Part shown: positions 10,900-22,635 of the stretch, piece after piece
Position numbering within the stretch: the stretch's first letter is position 1
How the letters are laid out: each line of letters begins with the position of its first letter
Assembly (NCBI GenBank): GCA_016800925.1
Contig: JABCPU010000013.1
Location: forward strand, 1-64,000
DNA: 64,000 nucleotides
Reading direction: 5' to 3'
DNA from: Suillus spraguei
Lineage: Eukaryota; Basidiomycota; Agaricomycetes; Boletales; Suillaceae
Notes under the pieces: generated by a model
What the model was told of the DNA's origin: nothing
The model's database searches: none
The model's input: only the letters and a program-made list of their open reading frames with translations
Made by a program: the position numbers and the translations under genes

Positions 10900-12849
10900 T
10901 GTTAGGAGGGATTATGCGTGGATTTCACTACGACACGAACATTTGCGCTAGTCTGGACCTTTTCGACCCATTTGGCATCAACTCCACTGACCATCTATCT
11001 ACCCATGCTTACCGTGCAAAACAAGCTGTTGCCCGACAAGGTAAGCAATACTAGTATATTCAGGTTGCTATCTAGAATACTCAAATGGATTTCAGTCAGA
11101 TACGTAAAGTCTTTGCCCTCGGAAGGCAACACAAGCTTCGCATGTGTCAGTCTCACCCTTCCTTCTGTCGAGGTCCAACCTCCCAACTCGTTACTGATAT
11201 CCAGTTCCACTGTCATCCCGGTATCGACATTGAGCACTCTTACTTACGCACTAACTGCTGGTGCACGTGTCACAGATCATCGAGCTCGTTCCCCATATTT
11301 TAGTGCTGCACTTCCTACCACGTCCACAGTACATCTCCATATTTCTCCCACTCGAGACCAACTGAGCACTTTCAGTACCTTGCAAGGAGCTGTAGAGTAG
11401 CGGACCATGAATGATACAATGCCTGATGATGCAGTTTTTATTATGGTTTGAATACTACAATATGTGTGACGCAATGACAAAAGTATTTCGATGATGCTTT
11501 GGCATAGTATAGAAGGTGGCATTGAGGTGTTGAAAGTTGAAGGGGTGAAGGAGATCCGGGGAGGCGAGATTGTTGCGGCTGCAGCGAATTTGTGAATAAA
11601 AGGACTCGCATGATAGGAGCAGCAGACGCAGTGTTGGAACTTGGCCGTGGAGGCAGGATAATACTAAATAAGAAACGGCCTACAATTGTAGAGTATTGTC
11701 TTGATGGGCTCCTCGGGTCTTGCATAGGCTTGAAGGAGCTTGCTCGTGACGGGGGTCACTCAAGCAACGGGGTATCCAACCCCCGCATAAATGATTAGTA
11801 AGCCCGCCTATTTAGGGTTTCGGGCTAATAGTAGAATAGATACATCATTATGACAGTATAGGCTGTATGATTAACCACCGGAAACACTCTTGGCAACATA
11901 CACAACTTGTCAATTCGCTTCCGGAATCGAATGGTTAGGTAGTTGTTTTGCTTTCAGAGACGTGCTATTGGTTACCATCAGTTCCTCGTGCACTGTCATA
12001 TTTAAATATTCAAACTTAATTATTGATACATAAGCTCCCTACGAACTTTAATGGATGCAATCCAATAAGAAACGAGAGATATCTTTTTTGTGATGACAAG
12101 TCACTCCCGCTGTCACCTGCCAGTACTCTGAACGTGTATATGGGTGAGTAGCATGGTGCACACTCGAGTTGCTGGGACGCGGGAAGTTCCAAGAGTACTG
12201 CCATAGCTCGCAGGGTAAGCACTCCCTTAGTTATTTTGATGTAACTTTTCTTTAGGTACCCTCGCACGACGCACACTGTGCGAGATCGCGCTTCAAGAAA
12301 TCAGGGCACTTTGAGATCATTGTTCAATGAATCCCAAGGTAAACTAGTGCCATCATAACTCAGATTCCGCAACCCCTCTCCATCACCGAAAACCCCGTGC
12401 TCAAATATTCAAGATGGCGAACAGCAGATTTTCAGCGCCATATGGTTTGAAACGATGTGGGAATCGCGGGCACATCACCACCCCAACTTTGACCGAAAGT
12501 TCAGTGCCTTCAGCAAGTATTTCTCTCCCCAGCGGAACAATGTGTCTCCCCTCAAGTGTCGCTTTTCCCGCAAATGCAAGGATCTCCACCTGTTCCATAT
12601 GGCCCGGGCAAAATAACACCGGTGCTGTATTTTCACGAACTGCTCTTCAGGCTGTCATCACATCCATGTCATCGCGGTCATTACCGTCCGGGCGTCTCAG
12701 TTCTATCCCCTACGGTCTATGTCTATTTGTGAGTGCCCGAGGAATTTTCGTGACTTGACACCACGTGACCAACCACACGCCACAAAGTATGACTCACGAA
12801 ATAGGGTGCAAGCGAATAGACCCTAGTAGTAACCAATAGTAATCGCTGG

Positions 12850-12960
12850 CAAATTTGTGGATGGGAGAATGTAACAGAGAACTCCGTGATATCGTGGTAT
12901 GTTTTCATACTTTATCCACGTTTTAACCGCGTCGTAATTCATGCATTTGTGTTGTGACAC
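12850..12960 (+). repeat. Direct repeat unit 1 (partner at 14055-14153)
   Basis: The unit contains aatttgtggatggg, gtaacagagaact, gtggtat, ttttcatactt and ttttaaccgcgtcg followed by gttgtgac. The same order of blocks occurs at 14055-14153 with scattered substitutions. The pair encloses about 1.1 kb. Confidence 0.7.
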
Positions 12961-14054
12961 CGATTATTTTTGTTGTCCTCGCAGTACCGCGGGCGCACCA
13001 ACTTGAGTCTGGCACCGACTCCGGCTTCCGATAATTTTCCTATGGTATTATGTTTGCTTGATTCAATGTAGCGGTTTCAATGTTCATGTGTGCACTTGTG
13101 TTCTCCTCGCCCTTGTTGAGTGCCTTCCTTGTCTCGCGTGGTTCCGCTCAACTGGTTTGACAGGCCTTTGCATCGCCGGGTCCTCTGTACCTTATCATTC
13201 TGTCACCGTGACATTCTGACCCCTCGTTGCTGCAGTTCGTGTATCATGATCTTGCTTTTTTTCGTGTTGTCCGCCGCTCGATCTGCTTGGCAGGTGTTCT
13301 GTAACTCTTCGAATATGTATGCCAACGTTTTCGCGCAAATGCCCTTGTACGAAGGCTCGTATGCTTGACGTCAATTATTGTCCGGCTTACTGGCGCAACT
13401 TTAACTTTTTACATGATATAATGTCCTGTTTATTGTTCTATAATGCTTTATATTATCCGAGCGCCCATCTGTGTTTGGAAGCACTGCTGGATTTTGTCAG
13501 TGGTTAGAGCCTTCAGGCATCCTCACTTTATTTTCTTGCTCGTGACTCTCAGGCTCTCGTATCCTGTTGATGAACGCGAGGCTGTTTCAGCCCTGCATAT
13601 TAGATGTGACCGATCTCAGACACGCGTCAGGTATCTTTGTGTAAATGTCATTTGGCGCCATTTCAGTGGTGCACTCCTGGAATGTTCGCGTCTAGCGGAT
13701 AATGTGATTGCACAACGCCTGGGCCTGAGGGTCCAGTTGCCTCTAAATCATCTGAAATTCAGATCAACATATCTTGCCACGGAGTTTGCCCGTCTCTTGA
13801 AGTTGCTGCCGCCCTCCGACGACCCTCCCCTCTGTTAACTATGTATCTACGGACATCCTATGGAAATCGGCCTGTAGTCCTGCACCTCCGCCTCAGCGGT
13901 CGAGCTTGCGTCAGGACATACATAAATACGTAAAGCTATACACATGCATGTACACAAAGTCATCTCATCTTCGAAGGAGGGCACGTCTAGAACGGCCGGC
14001 GGAAACGGCAGACTGATGGGGTATGCTTCACACCAGGGCATGTCAGCTCGCTTG

Positions 14055-14153
14055 CGAATTTCTGGATGGGGATATGTAGCAGAGAACTTTGTGGTATCTT
14101 TTCACACTTCACCCATATTTTAACCGCGTCGCAATTTATGCGTTGTTGTGACC
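14055..14153 (+). repeat. Direct repeat unit 2 (partner at 12850-12960)
   Basis: This copy carries gaatttctggatggggat, gtagcagagaact, gtggtatcttttcacactt and attttaaccgcgtcg followed by gttgtgac, in the same orientation as 12850-12960. Confidence 0.7.
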
Positions 14154-14588
14154 ATCGCGGGCCGCGAAGAAGTTACCAAACCCCGTACCTCTTCTGGAGG
14201 TGGAATGATCTCAAAAGTGGCTGTGAGAAGACGAAGACGACAATCAATTAATCGCTATGCGTGAGAGTGACGATTTGACTAGTCAATAAGCAAATAAAGA
14301 TTCTAGCCGTTACTAGAAAAAAATATATAACTGGCGGCCTCCCTCTGGAATAGCGCCAAGAATTAAATTACAAGGCGTTCCTCACAACTAGATTGCTTAT
14401 CAAGGGGCTCTGAAAATATTGCATCCGCTATGTGTGTAGCTCATGGAATATGGATACATTGGGGTAAGGGCCTTGATATGAAGGAAATTACAAAAACCAC
14501 AATAGTAAGGAGCGCTTCACAGTTCTACACACAAGTAGGAATAGCTGAGAAGATCAAATAATGGTGACTTTGTAAATGTCCGTTCTAG

Positions 14589-16039
14589 TCAGCCGCGTCG
14601 TGAAGGTTCCCATGACATTAGGGAGTCTTCAGAAACAGGCGATGAATTCGATACGGATGACATAGTGATATCCCAGGAGGAGATTCCCTGCAGAGTCTGT
14701 GTAGAGAGTGCTGAAGCAGGCATAGTACGGCCTGATGCTATACCAAGAGTAGACGACGGTGGAATGAACTTATGAGGACATATTTGATTGATATCGCTGG
14801 GTGGCATGGTAATATTGCCTAATGTCATCCTGTTGAATGATGGTAAGTTGACGCAGAAAGTAACCATGGGAAAACTCACATAGCAAGACCGTCAAGTTCA
14901 ACAATTCGCTGATTAAGGGCACAATTATTGGATCCAAGGTGGTGATATGCCGACCGACTTAGGATGTTTGCTGCTTTGCGCAAGCGGAGAGAAAGCTCGA
15001 GTACTGCATTGTAGCTCGATCCTTCGGTTAGACAGCCACAATAACTGTGTGCAGAAGTATCGTAGCAGTGCTCAGACCGGTAGGTGTCATCGAGATGACC
15101 ATTAATAATGTTATATCCCAGGTTATCTTCACATCCAATCAAACCAGAATACGACATGAGGATAGAGGCGAAGTCGAGTTCTCCAGCGAGCGATTTCTCT
15201 CCTGAAACAAGAGCTCGAGTGTTCGCATGCTCATCGGTCGGCATCATCATAGGAGAGGGTATGCTCAAGGGGGTTGGTGAGCTACTGAAGTAAGGAAAGG
15301 ATGGCGCAGATGTGTTTGTCAATTCAGTAGGTGGTTGAGGAAAAGTCAAGGTAGAACGTGCGTGTGGGGAGGATGGAAGCTGAGGAGACGGATGTGACTC
15401 ATCCCCATGGCCTGATATCGAACAAGCTGTGCTCGATGAATATGTACTTTTGTCTTGGTTTGTTGTCCGGTCTGTTGTTGCTCGGCAGCTGAAGGAGACT
15501 GAGAGTGGGAGTGACACTTCTCAAATTCTACTTCTGGGGTCGAATTCGCTTGAACCCAGCGAGGATGGGGTTTGTTCTTCAACTATTATGAATATTTGAG
15601 CTTGAATCTTCTTCCCTGTGGTACGACCCATACAAACCTCGCGTATCACTCCCTCGAGCTCGGCAACTCGGTGACGAAGGTGCAAACTCTCGTCTCGAAC
15701 GTCGGTTCGCTGAGAAGGATCATCCACTTCGTAGACGCAAAGGCCGGTCTATAGAACACTTGCTATCAGATAATAGCAGAACATGCTTTGCGCAAAGACC
15801 CTCACCAGACCTAGCTGTGTGCAGCGGCCACAAGGACGCTTCCGGTCACACTGTTGCACGATGAATTGCTTCTGGGAGGACGTGATAAGTTTCGTACATA
15901 CCATTCTCTTGGATGTGTGGCAATTAAGGCATGACTGAGTTGTACGATTGCGTCGGCGCTTGCGATGGTCTCCGTTAGAAGTAGGTTTAGCATCTGAGGT
16001 AGTCTGCTTTTTGCGAACAGCCTTGAGTTCTGTGGCCAT
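14589..16039 (-). CDS. Zn2Cys6 binuclear zinc-cluster transcription factor
   Basis: The start ATG at 16039 gives MATELKAVRKK and a basic stretch KRRRNRTTQ, followed by the zinc cluster. After splicing a 51-bp intron (around 15907-15857) this reads SCLNCHTSKRMCDRKRPCGRC, then TQLGL. A second intron joins this to TGLCVYEVDDPSQ, giving six cysteines spaced C-x2-C-x6-C-x5-C-x2-C-x8-C. A short leucine-zipper-like helix (LHLRHRVAELEGVIREV) and LKNKPHPRWVQ follow, a motif I recall from basidiomycete zinc-cluster proteins. The remainder is Ser/Pro-rich and low in complexity, with a last intron near 14879-14830. The product should be a nuclear DNA-binding regulator. One splice junction around 15480-15540 is uncertain. 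There is no fungal-specific transcription-factor middle domain, so the protein is shorter than many relatives. Target genes are unknown. Confidence 0.8.
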
Positions 16040-16701
16040 GCCAAAATTTTGGGGAGTGATTCTAGCTCGACGCAGATGGGAGATATTTGTAGTTGCTCAT
16101 TACCGGCTTGGCATCCCGAATAACTTAACCGCTGATACAAATTGTGATAGAAATTAGGAGAAAAGAATTCGAGACGCTAAACTGATTAGGTGAGTCTTTG
16201 TCAGGGAAACAAACGAGGAAAAGTTTGAAATTAGGACCACGCAGATCTTCCCATCAAGATGGAAAGATCAGAACATGAATGGCCACAAAAGGACTTGGAC
16301 ATGATTCGCGGTATGGTTGTATATCGTGTGATATTAACCACTGATCAAGTAAATTAAAACAAGAAAAGAACTGACTTTCGGAACTGAGCACTGATAATTC
16401 GCGGAGCCATTAATACCCAGGACGCATGACCCTACGTGTGTACGTGACTTGGATCTTCACTAAGATCAATCAAGTTCGTTTACCCTCCGGCTCAGCACGG
16501 TTGTCGATAATTCTTTACACACGCTAGCACAGCGTACTTGCTGACACTCTAGCAGTCCCGCCTTCTCTGTTTGTAGGGCCCAATATTCTAGTTCCATTAG
16601 AGGGATCATCTTGAAGGTTAGGCTTGGTGCACACTGAGGCCTGCACCTAGTGTTTCTAGTTAGGCAGTGATAGCTACATTGATATGTACATACGCTGTAT
16701 C

Positions 16702-16910
16702 AACCAATTTCCAACGGGCTTTGGGAGTCTCGTGCCATCGACGATCATACCGATATCCGACATCGAAAAGTTTTGAGTGCGCAGGTGCACACAATCGTTC
16801 TCAACCCAATCCTATCTGAGAACGAGAAGGTGTGATGATCAGCATGAAGTCGCTTCATGACCAAACTGCGACTGAGTGACCAGCGCACGTGACTTTTGTT
16901 CACGTGGACT
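16702..16910 (+). repeat. Dispersed repeat copy 1 (partner 22928-23163)
   Basis: Blocks shared in order with the second copy are accaatttccaacgg, ggagtct, gagtgcgcaggtgca, aatcctatctgagaa.gagaaggtg, and gcacgtgacttttgtt. Similarity is substantial but broken by indels. No reading frame is conserved between the copies. Confidence 0.65.
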
Positions 16911-18789
16911 CGTCTTGCATGGGGGTATTCGGAGGAAGGTTCTGAGAGAAACCTTGGAAGCAGAGTACCGGGTGGTCTGGCTTTCCATACTCTTCTTTTT
17001 GCGGTGAGATTCCTTCCTTTATATTCATACTATATTGTCACTCGAATCCTCGATACAACTGAGAATATTCTCGCAATCTATAACGACTCGGAATACCGAA
17101 TTTCAACTCATCCCTGACTCCAGAGTCCAGAACCCAGACTGAGACACTGGTCTGCTCTTTACATCATAACAGGGGGCTTACCGTTTGACTATCCCGTTAA
17201 CCTATGCCTATGACATGTCCTCTTCTTCACAGACTATGATGCTCTCGTGTTTGACTACCAACACGTCCCCAGCGACATCTTCTGCACTCCTGCAATCTCA
17301 CAAATCAATGCATGTTCCCGAAAGAACGTGTACCCAATTGCCTGGGCACCCACAGACATGTCCGTAATGACATCACGAAAATGGCCTGTGGGATCTGGTT
17401 CACGCTGATTGACCCAGCGGGTCACCTGGAGTTGCAAGAGGTCTGTCACTGTCTCCACGCCATCCCGGAGTGGAACTGATACCACATCCGACGTTTTCGT
17501 GCTTCATATTGCAGTGAATGGCGACAAAGGTGGCAATGCCACGTGAGTGTAGTCACAGTGTCATGCTAGGCATTATTGTGGCCACAATAGCGAAGGTCCT
17601 GGCCACTGGGGACAAAAAATCATTCAGTCGGAAGATGGTTGCATTTAGTGTCAGGGGCAGAAAACAATTAGCAGAACGGCAGAAGTTGGCAAAATATATT
17701 GACAGTGTTTTTGGCTCTTTTTGATTATGTTTCTACTATGGCAAAAATGGTTTTGACTACTACTGCCAATGCTATACCTTTTGTACTCTCTGAGTCTTGA
17801 TTGACTACATCAATCTCTTTGACGAGCGGCTGATTCTTTGGGCATGGAATGATGTAGTCAATATTCAATATTCAATCACCGCACAAGATATTTGAGTGGT
17901 GCTGATCTGTATTTTGGCCATTTTCTTTGAAGAGACATGAATTGCTAATACAGTTACTAGACTTGCTCATAATGCATACAGTTGGGACCGCCGCATTTGC
18001 ATTTCGTGACATAATGTGACCTCCGCCAAAAGTGTGACATCAAATTACCTATAGTATCTGCTAATTATACGGAGAAAAATTGTTCTAGAGGGGTCTGTCT
18101 AGCATAAAGTATTTCTTCTCGTTGTAGTTGGGCAGGAAGTTGTGATGATAAGTTAAGTGAAAACTGTGGATCACCATATTGCATGGATCCAACTTCGAGT
18201 TGCTGGCACAAATGGAGGAGATCTGTCCGTGAGCATTCTACTAATTACATTGACGAGACAGGGAACAGATTCTCAGGCACACAGTACTTGGATTTAGAGT
18301 CGGACCTTGGGTCCGCAAATTTTCTCTCGGGGACCTTTGAGGCGACATGCTTGGTACCAAAAAGAGCAGAAAATTTGTGCTGCTGAACTGTGATGCAATA
18401 ATCTTGGGCACTTTCACCATACCAGCTGTTTCCCATCTATAGAGAAAGATAAATCTATGTTTTGTAGAATAAAAACTTGCCGTTCAAAAGCTCACGGTTT
18501 TAGGGTGTGATACCGGCCGCGTCTGACATATGGTAAGCAGGACAGCCGTGCTCGTTTTTGCATGTCACAAATTGCTATTAGGAAATAGGACTTGGAACAC
18601 CCCACGAATGTCGAATATTGGTAATAAATAGTAGTAACGAGTTTACTTGTTCCTCGGGTCCTCCCGTGCTTACCCTTTGGGCCCTGTCGCCACCTCCTTT
18701 AGTAGAATCCATGGCTAGAGACTGGATCCTTGCTTCTTCTCACTCGACTTACATGTCTCAGTAGCAATCAGTTATTCGCGCACCCACCC

Positions 18790-19078
18790 TGTTAACTCTC
18801 ATGCATTGTACAAAGGTTGTATCTACAGTCTGCTAGTAACGAGTCCAGATTTGGGCGTTAGGGGTGAGACTCTAACGCCCGAATCTGAACTCGTTCTCCA
18901 GTTTAATGGTGGTGTTGACAATGCCACATATATCACTATTAGCAACATTGGCATGCCTTCACCAAGGGTATGAGTTTATTAATAATTAATTATACATTTA
19001 TTCAGTGCTTCTACACGGCGCTCGATGGTTCCAACTCCTGTGTCAGTTTTACTCCGTTCACTGATGCCACCACCAACT
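18790..19078 (+). other. Possible small spliced coding relic
   Basis: A plus frame is open from about 18790 through SPDLGVRGETLTPESELVL and FNGGVDNATYITISNIGMPS to agg at about 18968. A GTATGA...TTCAG intron of about 51 bp then joins it to CFYTALDGSNSCVSFTPFTD, ATTN and a stop. The composition looks like a small extracellular or cell-surface protein fragment, with an Asn-Ala-Thr glycosylation-type sequon, but no start codon or signal peptide is linked to it. It could equally be a decayed gene piece. Confidence 0.25.
18838..18895. repeat. 24-bp stem hairpin
   Basis: The left arm aacgagtccagatttgggcg (18838 onward) pairs with its reverse complement ending at 18895. The stem is 24 bp with two mismatches (both G-U compatible in RNA) and a 10-base loop, gggtgagact. 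Confidence 0.75.
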
Positions 19079-19984
19079 AAGCAGTTTGCTCGGGAGCATA
19101 TAAAGGAGACGCTTGTGTAACATGGTCAGACCGCCGCCCGCATAACCGTTACACCAAAAGGTGAAATACTGAAAGCTTAGCTTTCAGCATCAGCGGCGGT
19201 ATATGTACTGATTATGGGAACTCAGGTAAGCCAGCGTGCTTACAGCTTGATCAGCTTCTTTTAATACATCTGAGCTGAAGTAGTGTCTGAATGGAGGCGC
19301 ACATTGGCGACAACGGTTCCACGGGATCAAATGCTCCGTTCTTATAATATGTATATAATATATACGTATGTAGTATAGATAGATAGATAATAGAAACACG
19401 TATCTGTCATGCATACAGAGCTACAAGAAGCTGTAAGGATGATTGCAGGAATGTCGAAACATCAACATCTGAGTGGTAAACATCGTAGCAGCGCCGGATC
19501 ATTATAGAATACAGGTAGAGTTCCGGTGTTGCACTTACTCATTATGGGCGACAAGCATGCTTTCCATACTGAGACGCTGAGCGCGAGATTGTAGACGAGT
19601 TCCTTGATACTGGCAAGTGTCCATAAATGTCCAGTGGACTTGCTGTAGTGCCAAAATGAGTTTTCATTTTCTTCACTCAGGGTGCGTCTTAGTTCGAGAA
19701 TTAGTGTCAGTATACTTATACAATTCAATTAAGGGCAGAGGTTGAATGGATTGATCCTCATTCGACTACCACAACTACTGCTACCACTATGTGACAGATT
19801 CTACATAGACAATATGTTCTGTCCAGGTACACCATATGTCAGACATGGTCTGAATTGGTCTACGTGGTGAATTACTTTGTCGGACTGTAGTAGTCAACGG
19901 GCGCTTGTTGAGGGAAACTAAGCGTCAGTTGAAGGTTTGTCATCAGTCTAGGCTGTCTGGAACCCTCTCCGATCCGGCCTCTTT

Positions 19985-20180
19985 GGGCGCTACCGATGGA
20001 CATAGGGAGTGTGGGGCACACTATTTAGGACCATAGGATGGGTCATTTTGAGGGTATGTGCCATGCGCTACCGGTGGACATGCGGCAGCCGGGGTCCTAT
20101 GAGGCACGCTATTTAAGGCCAAGGATGGGTCATTTTGAGAGCATGTGGGGTACCGGTGGACATGCGGTATAGGGAGCAGC
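19985..20180 (+). repeat. Tandem repeat, about 82-bp period, 2.3 copies
   Basis: The block gctaccgrtggacat, then gggg, ggcacrctattta.g.cca, ggatgggtcattttgag, and catgtg occurs twice in full (from about 19989 and 20069). It begins a third time at about 20152 with taccggtggacatgcgg. Confidence 0.7.
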
Positions 20181-20721
20181 CGTGTCCTGTCAGACCTGGC
20201 CCAGTGAGCATATGGTTGGGATGTCCCGGCTTATCGGAGAGAGGTTCCGATCTACGATGATGACCATTCCGGCGACAGGACCAATCACTGATCGGCGAAT
20301 GAGAACAGATGTCAAGATGCACGCATGCAGACTAGTACACATGTGGGTACTACTTGTTTGCACAGTAAGCGACGGCCAAATAGTATGGCTGGTCATCCAC
20401 AGACATCAATCAAATATGTGTGCGAGTGATAGAGAAAAGTACATGTAAAGTAAACACTCATCATAGGTTCTATCCACTGTTGTACCTGACGAAGACATCC
20501 TAGTCATACTTAATGTTGCCTCTACTGTACTCGTCTATCGTGCGCAGATCAGAAAGAGGCTCGGCCATGAACATTGCCTGGACACAATATCTGAAATCAA
20601 GTGAAGCGCTGATCGATGGATTCCACCACTAATCCACAAGATTGATATTGTATGTGTCCTGTACAGAGTAAAAGTAAAGAAATAGTCAACAAAAGCTACT
20701 GAACATATAACACAAGGACCA

Positions 20722-22635
20722 TCAAACATCGCAGCACTCATCATTCAATGACTCTGAATCATAATCATAATCCAAGTCCTCGTCTAGCGTTTTCGAATCA
20801 TCAATTTCGTCTTCATCTACAAAATCACAATCGTCATCTTCCGAAAGACACAGGCCCTCAAATGCCAAACGCAACGCCGTGCTCGGGCTGAACAGCGTAA
20901 ACTTTGATTTCCCCAGGTGAATCTTGACCACTGAAAACATATATCCTTTCGGTGGTGAGTCGCTTCGTGCGCGAATCTCATTGGCGATCTCTGGCCATAT
21001 AGGATCCTCTCCGGGGAACTGCTCAAGCTTGTGCACGGGGAGCACGAGGTTCCCCGGCGGAAACACAGTCATGTCGAGCATGAGCACGAGTTTATCGCTG
21101 AAGGCAGGGAACTGCTGCTGTGCTTCACGAACATTTGTTTCTATGTCCTTGATTGATTCCTCGATGGCACTTGTTTCGAAGCCCGCAATAACTTGAAGAC
21201 TCTTGCGGATATCGCGTGATCCCCATGGCCCTGATGGCGATTCGATCGAAAAATATGAGACAAGGACTGAAGGGACTCACCAACAGTGCATCTCAGAACT
21301 TGACACCACTTACTATGTCCATTGCGCCAAGCGGTCCTTTGGCATTTCTCCGAGCAATAGATTGATACCAAACAGCCTGAGCACCGACGCTTTTTGCTAA
21401 CAACCTTGGATGTCCACATTGAACACTAGCACACGTGTAATTAGTATCCACACAATGAAACTAGAGATGAGCAACGTACTCCTGGACCACTGCACCTGTA
21501 TTCATAGAAGTTTATGAGCTCTACCTGGCGATGATTGATAACATCAAAACTAGATGTCAGGACGAGATTAAGGGCAACCCCCAACCCTTTGTCGCGTATC
21601 TCTGATTTTTCCTTAGGAGGACTTTGCATGCGCAGAAACCAGTGTCGGGCAATAGATTCGACAACCCTGTGGTATATGAAAAATGTGGCAACAAGGAAGA
21701 GTAATTCTATGTCACCCAAGCGGCCACGAGGTAGACGATAGGGACGGTTGGGGTTCTTCTACAGCAGTTGCATCTCTGGTAATCCGACGGATGTATTTGA
21801 GAAGGGTGATAACAACAGGCTTCACCCCACCGGCGGCATGGATATAATTCGATACCGGAAGGGTGATTTTGTCTGGATCTTCAGATTCAGATACACACAC
21901 AAAGTTTGTTAGCGCAAAAGACGCGCAGATATTCGAAACAAGGCTGTTTGGTGTATTTCCGGGGTCGCCTTGGAGTACATCTCCCCTAAGGTTTCCAACC
22001 AATGTCCATAGCTGCGCGACAAAGTGCTGGACAGAAACAGAAGAACGGAGCAAGTGACGCCCTTCTTCCGATATAGTACAAATCAATGAGAGCGGAGTGA
22101 TGCACAATGTTACAGCGTCGAACATGTTGCAAATATCGGGGCGCGGAGGAGTAACTGAAACATCATAAGGAGGAGGGAGGCAATTTCGAGCGAAGAACCG
22201 CATCCACGGGTATATTTCGTCCCACTTCCTTACTATATACATTCCCACGTTGTCAACCAGGTGATGGGTAACTGAAGAGGTAATTGTGGAAATCTTGAGC
22301 ACTCCCATGAGAGCCCACTTGGCGCGTATGATGGTAGGAATGGTCTTTGGATTGATGTAGTCTGGTACTTGAACTGATTTAAGCGTCGCATGAAAGATGG
22401 GCACCAAGCAAAAAAGATGAGAAGATCTAGGGACCGAAATAAGATCAACCAGCCTTGCCAGGTCTGTGGTGGATCCCTGTAGAGTCTTCTTTGCAATGAT
22501 CTTGAGTTCATGTTAGTGATGGAAATAATTTTGCATGATAAGGGATCCAACCTGTATTGCCACCGGCAGACACTTCAGCTCTTTTCTTTCGTCCGCAGTG
22601 AGCTGCAAGCTTAATCCCCCTGCAACAAATGGCAT
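20722..22635 (-). CDS. MYND-type zinc-finger protein of the expanded mushroom family
   Basis: Exons are 22635-22552, 22500-21716, 21666-21480, 21425-21281 and 21230-20722, separated by four introns of 49-54 bp that all restore frame. The protein starts MPFVAGGLSLQLTADERK. A long helical N-terminal region without a named domain follows. The MYND finger is formed across the third intron: CSGPGC, then RRCSGC, YCSEKC, and HSKWC, giving all seven Cys and one His. After the finger come about 160 residues ending in a strongly acidic tail (EDDDCDFVDEDEIDD, DEDLDYDYDSESL). MYND fingers bind proline-rich partners, so a protein-protein role is likely. These proteins are numerous in Agaricomycetes and mostly uncharacterised. 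The start was chosen as the only ATG in frame with the first exon. Confidence 0.85.

Larger units (their letters stand above)
10900..14588. other. Gene-poor region with unassigned open stretches
   Basis: I find no recognisable gene here. Open stretches without known relatives are: plus 10918-11400 (overlapping minus 10995-11237, whose LVLPSEGKDFTYL part looks protein-like and could be an exon of the neighbour gene); minus 12401-12619, containing EILAFAGKATLEGRHIVPLG; and plus 13443-13838. Positions 11700-11830 are C/G-run rich. Two direct repeats of about 105 bp lie at 12850-12960 and 14055-14153. Confidence 0.4.
16040..20721. other. Long gene-poor region
   Basis: No confident gene is present. 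It holds a dispersed repeat (16702-16910), a protein-like minus stretch at 17485-17255 (with VTDLLQLQVTRWVNQREPD) that I cannot assign, a perfect-looking hairpin (18838-18895) within a possible small spliced coding region (18790-19078), a tandem repeat (about 19985-20180), and part of a second dispersed repeat (20280-20485). The rest is AT-rich with no visible structure. Confidence 0.4.

Noticed and set aside
11700..11830. Possible tRNA-like fold with a C/G-rich stem
   Set aside because: No anticodon arm or matching acceptor ends; no TPsiC-type loop. I found no convincing tRNA in the window.
19740..20180. Possible CRISPR-like spacing in repeats
   Set aside because: Only 2.3 copies of an 82-bp unit, imperfect, in a eukaryotic genome.
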